Assembly (NCBI GenBank): GCA_947503655.1
Contig: CANNEP010000028.1
Coordinates: 1-35,287 of the forward strand
Source: an uncultured Microbacterium sp.
GTDB lineage: Bacteria > Actinomycetota > Actinomycetes > Actinomycetales > Microbacteriaceae
Direction of reading: 5' to 3'
DNA length: 35,287 bases
Each line of letters opens with the position of its first letter. The first letter of the stretch is position 1. Below the pieces are notes generated by a model, which did not search any database, had not been told where the DNA came from, and was given only the letters and a program-made list of their open reading frames with translations. Both the position numbers and the translations under genes were made by a program. Shown one piece after another: positions 23,783 through 31,251 of the stretch.

Positions 23783-25558
23783 ATGAAGGCAATTTTTGAT
23801 AATTTTCGTCGAATCTTGCCGCATCTACCGGCGAGCGCAAAGTCGTATATTTTGCGCTTCATGGTGCTGTCGGCATCACTAGCGCTGCTCGACGTTGCCG
23901 CGCTCATGCTGTTGGCGGCTTCGCTGAACGCAATGATTCAAGGCACTGATGTTCCCCTGCCGATCATCGGACCGGTTCCGCCCGACGGCTATGTTTGGAT
24001 CATTCTGGCCGTTTCGTTGCTGATCATCATCAAGTCAGCGTTGTCGGTGATCCTGCAATGGACCTCGACGCGGCGAATGGCAACGTACGAGCTCGAGATC
24101 GGTGACCGCCTTTTCGATGCGTACATTAAGGCCCCCTGGGCAGCACGCCTGACGCGCAACACGTCGGAACTTGTGCGTATGGCCGATGTTGGTATCGCCA
24201 ACGTTACGGGTGGGTTCCTCCTGCCGTTCATGAGCCTGTCTACGCTTGTGGTCACGTCAGTGGCGATCGTTGTTTTGCTCTTCGTGGCACAGTGGACCAC
24301 AGCACTGGTGACACTCATCTACCTGGGTCTGATCGGGTTCGTGCTCTACTGGGGCCTGGCAGCTCGAACAATTCGCGCTGGCCAGGTCAACCGCGACTAT
24401 TCCTTCAAGGTGGCGTCGCTACTGACCGATATGGTCGGTGCGTTGAAAGAGATCACGCTACGCAACAAGTCGGCTGAAGTCGCCGCTGTTGTGCACAGCA
24501 ACCGCATTTTCACCGCGAAGGCGCGCGCGAACCTTAACTTCTTGGCGTCGATGCCGCGATTCATTCTTGATTCAGCACTGGTGGGTGGCTTCCTGCTCGT
24601 TGGTGGATTCGCGCTGTTTACGTCAGGGCCTGAGTCGGCGATTGCCGCTGTTGCGCTCTTTGGTGTCGCCGGTATGCGACTGGTACCGGCCCTCACCGGA
24701 TTCCAGGCGCTGGTCAATCAGCTGACGTCGAACATTCCACACGTGAGTGCCGTCATCGATGACATCAATTCGGCCCAAGAGTACGTCCAGCACGCGGAGA
24801 AGATCGGTCATGACCCGATCGTGGGAAATCCTCGCGAACTGGTGCTGAGTGACGTTACCTACACGTACCCGAACTCGTCGGAAGCCGCATTGCGTTCCGT
24901 TTCGGCAACGCTGCCCATGGGATCACGCATCGGCGTGGCGGGTACGTCTGGTGCCGGCAAGTCCACGCTCATCGACATTCTGCTCGGGCTCCTCAGCCCC
25001 AGTTCAGGACGCATGACTTTTGGCGAGCACCAGCTTGAGGACGTTCTGTCCGAGTGGCGTAGCCGGGTTGGGTACGTGCCGCAAGACGTGTCTTTGTTCG
25101 ACGGCACCGTTGCGCAAAACGTCGCACTGACGTGGGGCGATGACATTGATCTTGACCGGGTACGTGACTCGCTGCGCCGTGCTCAGCTGCTCGACATTCT
25201 CGAGAAGCGGTTGGGCGGACTCGACGCACGCGTCGGAGACCGCGGGATGAACCTGTCGGGCGGACAGCGCCAGCGCTTGGGCCTTGCCCGTGCGCTGTAC
25301 TCCAACCCGGTGATCCTGGTGCTTGATGAAGCAACGAGTGCGCTGGACACGAAGACCGAGGCTCGCGTCATGGATGCCATCCGTGAGCTCGATGACGTCA
25401 CCGTGGTGTGCGTCGCACACCGCCTGTCGACTATTCGCGACAGCGATGAGATTTGGTTCATGCGCGATGGGCAGATTCACTCCCGCGGAACCTTTGATGA
25501 GGTTGTCGCAGCCGAGCCCGAATTTGCTCAGCAGGCGGCACTCGCTGGTCTGGTATGA
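23783..25558 (+). CDS. ABC transporter with fused membrane and ATPase domains, PglK/MsbA-like lipid-oligosaccharide flippase
   Basis: Half-transporter of 591 residues, expected to work as a homodimer and flip a lipid-linked oligosaccharide outward. Six membrane helices occupy residues ~25-310. The ATPase domain has Walker A GTSGAGKST (387-395), a Q-loop at YVPQDVSLFDG, signature LSGGQ (491-495), Walker B ILVLDE (511-516) and switch His546. The arrangement and location in a glycan cluster fit PglK rather than a drug exporter. It lies 34 bases after wbpB, the largest gap inside this operon, and overlaps the next GT2 gene by four bases (ATGA). It is a second glycan exporter besides the Wzm/Wzt pair. 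Confidence 0.85.
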   Translation: MKAIFDNFRRILPHLPASAKSYILRFMVLSASLALLDVAALMLLAASLNAMIQGTDVPLPIIGPVPPDGYVWIILAVSLLIIIKSALSVILQWTSTRRMATYELEIGDRLFDAYIKAPWAARLTRNTSELVRMADVGIANVTGGFLLPFMSLSTLVVTSVAIVVLLFVAQWTTALVTLIYLGLIGFVLYWGLAARTIRAGQVNRDYSFKVASLLTDMVGALKEITLRNKSAEVAAVVHSNRIFTAKARANLNFLASMPRFILDSALVGGFLLVGGFALFTSGPESAIAAVALFGVAGMRLVPALTGFQALVNQLTSNIPHVSAVIDDINSAQEYVQHAEKIGHDPIVGNPRELVLSDVTYTYPNSSEAALRSVSATLPMGSRIGVAGTSGAGKSTLIDILLGLLSPSSGRMTFGEHQLEDVLSEWRSRVGYVPQDVSLFDGTVAQNVALTWGDDIDLDRVRDSLRRAQLLDILEKRLGGLDARVGDRGMNLSGGQRQRLGLARALYSNPVILVLDEATSALDTKTEARVMDAIRELDDVTVVCVAHRLSTIRDSDEIWFMRDGQIHSRGTFDEVVAAEPEFAQQAALAGLV

Positions 25559-26646
25559 GCGCTCGCGTTCAGATCGTCGTCGCCGTCCACAACGTCGAGC
25601 GCCCGATTGAGCGTGCGGTTGCCTCGGCCTTGGCAGCATCGCCGACGGGTGAATCGAACGTTGTTGTTGTCGCGCACGGTCTTGACCCAGCAGCCCTCGA
25701 AAAGAAACTCGCCGGGTTCGACCCCGGCCGTGTCACGGTGTTGCCGTTCGCCGACGGTATCCGATCGCCCTCCGGCCCCTTCAACTACGGGTTGGCGCAT
25801 GCGACTGCCGAGTTTGTTGGCTTGCTCGGATCCGACGACGAACTGGAACGTGGTTCCATTGACGATGCACTGGCCCGGGCAGACCGCGATGGTGCCGATA
25901 TGGTGATCTTCGCCATCGCCCATGCCGGTGGTGACGCAATCGCGACGCCATTGGCGCGCCCCTGGCGTACGCGCCATCTGCATCCGGTCAAAGACCGGCT
26001 GTTCTCGCGTTCGGCTCCCCTCGGAATCGTGCGGCGAGAGCAGGTCACGAAGCTGGCGCCGGTCTTTGACCCCCAGTTCGTGACGGGAGAAGACCTCTCG
26101 TTCTCGGCGCACCTCTTCTCGACAGCGTCGATTTCGTATGCCCGCAACGCGCCGGGCTACCTCATTCACGATGACGCGAGCGACCGCGTGACGACCGCCG
26201 CGGTGCTTGACCTTTCGGTTGCGTTTGCTGCCGTGAAGGCGTTGGCCGATGAACCGTGGGTCCTCGCGACGAGCGCGGACAATCGACGGGCTCTTGCCGC
26301 AAAGATTATGCGCGTGCAGGTGCTGGGGGCAGTCACGAAGCGGCTGGACGACGATCGAGCGCTCGCTCCTGCTGAACTGACGGCACTTCGTGAAACGACC
26401 GCGGCATGGCGTGAAGTTTCACGCACCGCGCTCGATGACTTTCCCCGCCGCGACCGCGCTGTTATTGCGGTGCTGGAGAGCGGAGATGAAGCAGCCCTGC
26501 GCGCGGCGATGGTTAGAATGAAAAGTTCATCACTGATCGACCGGCTCGTGCCTATCAAACCCTGGCGACTTCTCGCACGGGAGAGCGTGCTGCGCCGATA
26601 CGTCATCTACTTTGCGCATCGAATGACACCTCGGAGGGCGTCGTGA
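25555..26646 (+). CDS. GT2 glycosyltransferase (copy A of a related pair)
   Basis: The protein has 363 residues with a GT-A fold N-terminal half: IVVAVHNVERPIERAVAS, SPSGPFNYGL, and GSDDELERGS with Asp94/Asp95 as the metal-binding pair. VKDRLFSRSAPLGIVRRE, a TGEDLSFSA segment and YLIHDDASDRVTT follow; the C-terminal ~150 residues are helical. The same motifs in the same order occur in the protein at 28952-30022, so the two are duplicates that have diverged. No membrane helix is seen. The start overlaps the flippase stop; the stop overlaps the next start. Sugar unknown. Confidence 0.82.
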   Translation: MSARVQIVVAVHNVERPIERAVASALAASPTGESNVVVVAHGLDPAALEKKLAGFDPGRVTVLPFADGIRSPSGPFNYGLAHATAEFVGLLGSDDELERGSIDDALARADRDGADMVIFAIAHAGGDAIATPLARPWRTRHLHPVKDRLFSRSAPLGIVRREQVTKLAPVFDPQFVTGEDLSFSAHLFSTASISYARNAPGYLIHDDASDRVTTAAVLDLSVAFAAVKALADEPWVLATSADNRRALAAKIMRVQVLGAVTKRLDDDRALAPAELTALRETTAAWREVSRTALDDFPRRDRAVIAVLESGDEAALRAAMVRMKSSSLIDRLVPIKPWRLLARESVLRRYVIYFAHRMTPRRAS

Positions 26647-27770
26647 AAAGACTTTTGATTCTGTCGTTCTCACCCATCGCCTCTGACGCTCGAGTGCTCA
26701 AGCAAGTCAAAGCGTTCTCGACGCGATACGACGTCGTCACGTGTGGCTACGGACCTGCGCCTGAGGGCGTGACCGCGCACTTTGCGTTGCCCGACGACGC
26801 CCCGGTGTGGCGGTACTCACGCCCCGCGCTCATCCTTCGGCAATACGGATACGCGTATCGCAACAACAAGGCCGTCGCAGCTGCGCGTGCGGCGCTGGCC
26901 GGGCAACAGTTTGATGCCGTCCTAGCGGATGATGTCGATGCTGTCCCGCTGGCGCTTGAACTCAAACCACGCCTCGGCGTGCACGCCGACCTTCACGAGT
27001 ATTCGCCACGCATGCACGAAGAAGACTGGAAGTTCCGGTGGTTCGTGCGCCCGTTCATCGAGTGGAACCTGCGCACGTTTGTGCGCCGGGCATCATCGTG
27101 GACAACCGTGGGGCAGGGGATCGCCGAGGAATATCAGCGCCGCTTTGGCTTCCGCCCGAACGTGGTCACAAATGCGGCGCCCTACGTTGACGCTGCCGCG
27201 CAGCCGGTGGGTGACGTTATCAAACTCGTGCACTCTGGTGCGGCGTTGCGCGCGCGCAATATCGATGCCATCGTGAACGCCGTGACTGCCACGACGGCAC
27301 CCGTCACCCTCGATATGTATCTCACGCCGAATGACCCCGGGTATCTCGAAGAACTCCGGCGGTTGGCGCACGCGTCAAACGGCAAGATCACCCTGCACGA
27401 CCCGGTGCCGTACGCGGAGTTGTCGCAAACGCTGAACCGCTATGACATTGGCGTGCACCTGTTGCCTGCCGTGAACTTCAATAACCTGTGGGCTCTGCCC
27501 AACAAGCTGTTTGACTACGTGCAAGCGCGCCTCGGCGTCATCATCGGCCCATCTCCGGAGATGAAACGCGTAGTGGAGGAGCACGGAATCGGCATCGTCG
27601 CAGACGGATTCACGAGTGTCGATCTACAAAAGGTTCTCGAGAACGACATCACTGGCGCCCGCGTGATGTCGTTCAAGAACGCATCCGATGCGAGCGCCCG
27701 CGAGCTGTCGAGTGACACCCAGGTTGCTATTTGGGTCCAGGCAATTGACGACTTGATGGCACGAGGCTGA
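26643..27770 (+). CDS. GT4-like glycosyltransferase (GT-B fold)
   Basis: The protein has 375 residues. It starts RLLILSFSPIASDARVLKQV, the D-A-R-V-x-K-x pattern at the acceptor side of many GT4 proteins, with HADLHEYSPRMHEEDWKFRW, then SSWTTVGQGIAEEY and VVTNAAPYVD in the hinge. The donor half has LVHSGAALRARN, NRYDIGVHLLP and LPNKLFDYVQARLGVIIGPSPEM, the PNKxFDY motif that binds the nucleotide-sugar. GTG 26643 is supported by GGAGG at 26633-26637. It overlaps the preceding GT2 gene by four bases. Substrate unknown. Confidence 0.82.
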   Translation: MKRLLILSFSPIASDARVLKQVKAFSTRYDVVTCGYGPAPEGVTAHFALPDDAPVWRYSRPALILRQYGYAYRNNKAVAAARAALAGQQFDAVLADDVDAVPLALELKPRLGVHADLHEYSPRMHEEDWKFRWFVRPFIEWNLRTFVRRASSWTTVGQGIAEEYQRRFGFRPNVVTNAAPYVDAAAQPVGDVIKLVHSGAALRARNIDAIVNAVTATTAPVTLDMYLTPNDPGYLEELRRLAHASNGKITLHDPVPYAELSQTLNRYDIGVHLLPAVNFNNLWALPNKLFDYVQARLGVIIGPSPEMKRVVEEHGIGIVADGFTSVDLQKVLENDITGARVMSFKNASDASARELSSDTQVAIWVQAIDDLMARG

Positions 27771-27773
27771 CCC

Positions 27774-28955
27774 ATGGCACTCCCCGGTGGCGCCAAGGCA
27801 CTGGCTCTTCGAGCGGCACGCGTTATTCCCGACCCCGTCTTAAAGTGGATCCTTCCTCAGCGGCTGGAGTTCGTGGTTCCGCCCCCCGTTTCGTTCGAAG
27901 ACAAACCGGTGCGCCTCTTCATCGGACCGGTCAATTTCGCTCGACAGGGGTATGCGTGGGCGCGCGCAGCCGAAACCTTGCCCGGTGTGGACGCCGTCGC
28001 AATGGCGTACCAGGCCGGCGCCGGATACGGCTTTGACATCGATCAGCGGGTGCCAGCTTCTGTCTATCTGCTGTCGCGGGGTTGGGCCAAGAAGCAGCGC
28101 GCTGCGATTCTTTCCGGCGCAACGCACGTGATCATTGAGGCCGGCCGCCACATCTTTGGTGACGTCTACGGAACCACGGTGGCTCAGGAGATTGCCCAGT
28201 TGCGTCGCGCTGGAATTCAGGTGGCGTTGCTGAGCCACGGGAGCGACGCGCGCCGGCCGCAAGCGCATATTGAGCGCGTGCCCGACTCGCCTTACGCCGA
28301 CCCGGAATGGGGCGTCGCCGCCCAACTTGAGAAGGAGTCGGCAGCGCACCACGCGCTCATTGCCAGCACCGGAGCCGACGTTTTTGTGTCGACGCCCGGC
28401 ATGCTCGACGATGTGCCGACCGCGACCTGGTTGCCTGTGGTGATTGACGTTGAGCAGTGGCAATCGTCGGTCGCACCGCTCACCGATGAGGTTCCGCTCG
28501 TCGTCCACGCCCCGAGTAGTCCCGTCGTTAAGGGCACGCGAGCGATTGAGCCCATGTTGCAACGACTCGTCGACGAAGGTCTCATTCGGTACGAGCGATT
28601 GACCGGTGTGCCGGCGAAGGACGTCCCGGCATTTTTCGCGCGTGCTGACATCGTGCTGGATCAGTTTCGCCTCGGTGACTACGGCGTAGCCGCGTGTGAA
28701 GCGCTGGCATCCGGGCGGCTCGTGATCGGTAACGTGACGGATGACAACCGGGCGAGGGTGCACACGTTGACCGGTATCGAACTGCCGATCATGCAGGCGA
28801 CGATTGCAACTCTTGAGACCGTCCTTCGTGGAGTGCTTGCCGATCGTGGGGGAGCGGCGACTCTGGCATCGCGCGGCCCAGGATTCGTGCGAGCCGTGCA
28901 CGATGGTACGCGGTCAGCGGCTGCGCTCACCGAGTTCTTGGGCATTGAGCGATGA
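27774..28955 (+). CDS. Atypical GT-B glycosyltransferase-like protein
   Basis: The protein has 393 residues. The N-terminal half does not match a GT family I know well: LFIGPVNFARQGYAWARAAETLPGV-type start, then GATHVIIEAGRHIFG and VALLSHGSDARRP. The C-terminal half is GT4-like: VVHAPSSPVVKGTRAIEP, YERLTGVPAKDVPAFFARADIVLDQF and DYGVAACEALASGRLVIGNV, where the last resembles the donor-binding E-A-L-A-x-G pattern. I therefore call it a probable glycosyltransferase with an unusual acceptor half. It starts three bases after the previous stop and overlaps the next GT2 gene by four bases. Confidence 0.68.
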   Translation: MALPGGAKALALRAARVIPDPVLKWILPQRLEFVVPPPVSFEDKPVRLFIGPVNFARQGYAWARAAETLPGVDAVAMAYQAGAGYGFDIDQRVPASVYLLSRGWAKKQRAAILSGATHVIIEAGRHIFGDVYGTTVAQEIAQLRRAGIQVALLSHGSDARRPQAHIERVPDSPYADPEWGVAAQLEKESAAHHALIASTGADVFVSTPGMLDDVPTATWLPVVIDVEQWQSSVAPLTDEVPLVVHAPSSPVVKGTRAIEPMLQRLVDEGLIRYERLTGVPAKDVPAFFARADIVLDQFRLGDYGVAACEALASGRLVIGNVTDDNRARVHTLTGIELPIMQATIATLETVLRGVLADRGGAATLASRGPGFVRAVHDGTRSAAALTEFLGIER

Positions 28956-30022
28956 TCGAAGTCGACGTCGTTATTGCCGCGCATGATCCGTCCCGCGCTG
29001 TTGATCGCGCGGTGTCGTCGGTGCTCGACCACACGCGGGCGAAGGTGCGCGTGACCGTGGTCTGTCACAACATTGCGCGCAGTGCGTTTGCCGAGCAGCT
29101 CACGCCGTGGCTCACGGACGAGCGTCTCCGATTTCTCGAAGTTTCCGATGGCCGCAAGGATCCGAGCGGTCCATTCAACGCGGGACTCGACGCCGCAGAC
29201 GGCGAGTTCGTCAGCATCATGGGTTCGGATGACTCGCTCGAACCGGGAGCAATCGATTCGTGGCTGAAAGTCGCTCACAGGGCGACGAGCGACGTCGTCT
29301 TGGCGCGCATTCGTCATGCGCACGGTGGGTTCATTTTGACGCCGCCAACGCGCCCGTTCCGAAAGCACAATCTCTCGGGCGTCAAAGACCGTTTGGCGTA
29401 TCGCACGGCGCCGCTCGGGCTGTTGCGGAGAACCACCGTCGGTGGTCTGCGGTTTCCCCTCGTCGCAGACGGGCGTCCGGGCGAAGATTTTCCGTTCACC
29501 GCGACACTGTGGTTTGCCGAGACCCGCATATCGTTTGACCGCGGTGGTCCCGCGTATCTGGTGCATGATGACGCTGTCGAGCGCGTCACGACGCGGCCGC
29601 GGCCGATGCACCACGACACCGCAACACTGTCATTGTTTCTGGCTTCTGATGCCGCGCGCCTGCTGAGCCCCCGCGCGCGCCACGCGCTGGGCGTGAAAGC
29701 GCTGCGCCAGAACGTGACATCGTGGATCGCTTTGCGCCCCCTCGAACACGACTGGAGTGCACCGGACGCGCAAGACCTCGCTTCGGCCATCGAGGCCCTG
29801 GTCGAGTTTGCGCCCCGTGCCCTTGACGATGTGTCTCGACTCGATGCGAAGGTGCTCGCACTCGCTCGATCGGGAGACCCGAACGACGTGCGGACGGCGC
29901 GTCGCCTGGTTGCCCGTCGAACGACGCCGTCCGTTGACACCATCGTCTCGGCAAAACTCAGCCGCATTCTTGCCCGCGAGGCTCCGGTGCGGTATTTGGC
30001 AGCGACGCTGTTGCTGCGGTAG
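28952..30022 (+). CDS. GT2 glycosyltransferase (copy B of a related pair)
   Basis: The protein has 356 residues with the same plan as the GT2 at 25555: VDVVIAAHDPSRAVDRAVSS, DPSGPFNAGL, GSDDSLEPGA with Asp93/Asp94, VKDRLAYRTAPLGLLRRT, PGEDFPFTA, YLVHDDAVERVTT, and a helical C-terminal region ending near RILAREAPVR. The shared segments make a duplication likely; differing acceptor regions suggest different linkages. The ATG overlaps the previous stop. It is the last gene of the 11-gene run; 71 noncoding bases with a new promoter follow. Confidence 0.82.
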   Translation: MIEVDVVIAAHDPSRAVDRAVSSVLDHTRAKVRVTVVCHNIARSAFAEQLTPWLTDERLRFLEVSDGRKDPSGPFNAGLDAADGEFVSIMGSDDSLEPGAIDSWLKVAHRATSDVVLARIRHAHGGFILTPPTRPFRKHNLSGVKDRLAYRTAPLGLLRRTTVGGLRFPLVADGRPGEDFPFTATLWFAETRISFDRGGPAYLVHDDAVERVTTRPRPMHHDTATLSLFLASDAARLLSPRARHALGVKALRQNVTSWIALRPLEHDWSAPDAQDLASAIEALVEFAPRALDDVSRLDAKVLALARSGDPNDVRTARRLVARRTTPSVDTIVSAKLSRILAREAPVRYLAATLLLR

Positions 30023-30081
30023 CCCATCGATTTTTGACGTGGCCGCCGGCTGGTGAAACGGTCGGGTGTGAAGCACGCTTC

Positions 30082-30087
30082 TATAGT
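30082..30087 (+). promoter_or_regulatory. -10 box TATAGT of the leaderless wbpI promoter
   Basis: TATAGT, the best -10 match in the window, lies six bases before GTG 30094. No clear -35 is seen; the intervening GGAAGG could also serve as a ribosome binding site for longer transcripts. Confidence 0.6.
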
Positions 30088-30093
30088 GGAAGG

Positions 30094-31161
30094 GTGAAGA
30101 TTCTCTCTGTCGTAGGCGCTCGTCCGCAGTTCGTGAAGCTCGCGCCCATCGACCGTGCAGCGAAAGCTGCCGGGGTGGAACACGTCATCGTTCACACCGG
30201 GCAACACTACGACCCGCTCCTTTCTGACGTCTTCTTCAAGGAGCTGGGGATTTCCGCTCCGGACGTCCACTTGGGAGTCGGCAGCGGTTCGCACGGCAAG
30301 CAGACCGGCGCGATGCTCGCAGCCCTCGACGATGTCTTGCTCGAGCACCAGCCCGACTGGGTGCTCGTGTACGGCGACACGAACTCGACCGTTGCCGCGG
30401 CGCTGAGCGCCGTGAAGCTCCACATTCCGGTTGCTCACCTCGAAGCGGGACTGCGTAGTTTCAACCGCCGCATGCCTGAGGAGCACAACCGCGTGATGAC
30501 AGATCACGCCGCCGACCTTCTCCTTGCCCCGACTCAGGTCGCGGTAGATCACTTGCAGAACGAGGGGCTCAGCAACCGCACCGTGCTCGTCGGCGACGTG
30601 ATGACCGATGTGCTGTACGCGGTACGTGACGAACTCAAGGGCGCGCCATCGCCGCTCGTTTCAGAACTCTCACTCGAGCCAGGTTCGCACTACGTAGCCA
30701 CGATTCACCGAGCCGAAAGTACCGATGATCCTGCGCGCCTCGCCGAGATCGCGACGGCCCTCGCCAACCTTGACAAGCCGGTTGTCTTGCTGGCCCACCC
30801 GCGAGTACTGGCAAAGGCACGCGAGCACGGGATTGAGCTGAATCAGGGTTCACTCCTGGTGCATGAACCGCTGCCCTACCACAACCTGATTGCTTCGGTC
30901 ATGGCGTCGGCTGGCGTGATTACGGACTCCGGTGGGCTTCAGAAAGAGGCGTTCCTGTTGCGCGTGCCCGCGACGACCGTGCGAACCGAAACGGAATGGG
31001 TGGAGACCGTTGAGCTGGGATGGAACGTGCTGGCACTAAGCGCCGAAGAGATTGCGGCAGCCGCGACTCGGCCCGCGCCTGCTGACACCGACGCCACACC
31101 GTACGGCGACGGTAAAGCGGCAGAACGCGTTGTCGAGGTCCTGATCCGCGAGCAACGCTGA
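30094..31161 (+). CDS. wbpI: Non-hydrolysing UDP-sugar C2-epimerase, WbpI-like (WecB family)
   Basis: The protein has 355 residues and no membrane helix. Motifs: VVGARPQFVKLAP at the N-terminus, HTGQHYDPLLSDVFF, VYGDTNSTVAAALSAVKL, HLEAGLRSFNRRMPEE-x-NR, TIHRAESTDD, TDSGGLQKEA, and TETEWVETVELGWNVL. The last, with YGDTNST and MPEE, is closer to WbpI (UDP-GlcNAc3NAcA to UDP-ManNAc3NAcA) than to E. coli WecB, and the wbpD/E/B trio upstream supports that. WecB activity on UDP-GlcNAc remains possible. GTG 30094 is chosen from the TATAGT box and the family N-terminus; the frame is open upstream to 30034 with unrelated sequence. Confidence 0.85.
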   Translation: MKILSVVGARPQFVKLAPIDRAAKAAGVEHVIVHTGQHYDPLLSDVFFKELGISAPDVHLGVGSGSHGKQTGAMLAALDDVLLEHQPDWVLVYGDTNSTVAAALSAVKLHIPVAHLEAGLRSFNRRMPEEHNRVMTDHAADLLLAPTQVAVDHLQNEGLSNRTVLVGDVMTDVLYAVRDELKGAPSPLVSELSLEPGSHYVATIHRAESTDDPARLAEIATALANLDKPVVLLAHPRVLAKAREHGIELNQGSLLVHEPLPYHNLIASVMASAGVITDSGGLQKEAFLLRVPATTVRTETEWVETVELGWNVLALSAEEIAAAATRPAPADTDATPYGDGKAAERVVEVLIREQR

Positions 31162-31238
31162 TCTGTTAACCGACGCACGCTACGGTGACGCTCGCGGAGA
31201 GCGAACCGGGTGGCGATCTGGTGATGCTTCCGGTCGCT

Positions 31239-31244
31239 TAGAAT
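31239..31244 (+). promoter_or_regulatory. -10 box TAGAAT of the leaderless wbpA promoter
   Basis: TAGAAT lies seven bases before ATG 31252, in a 90-base gap after wbpI. No ribosome binding site of note is seen. Confidence 0.6.
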
Positions 31245-31251
31245 TGAGATC

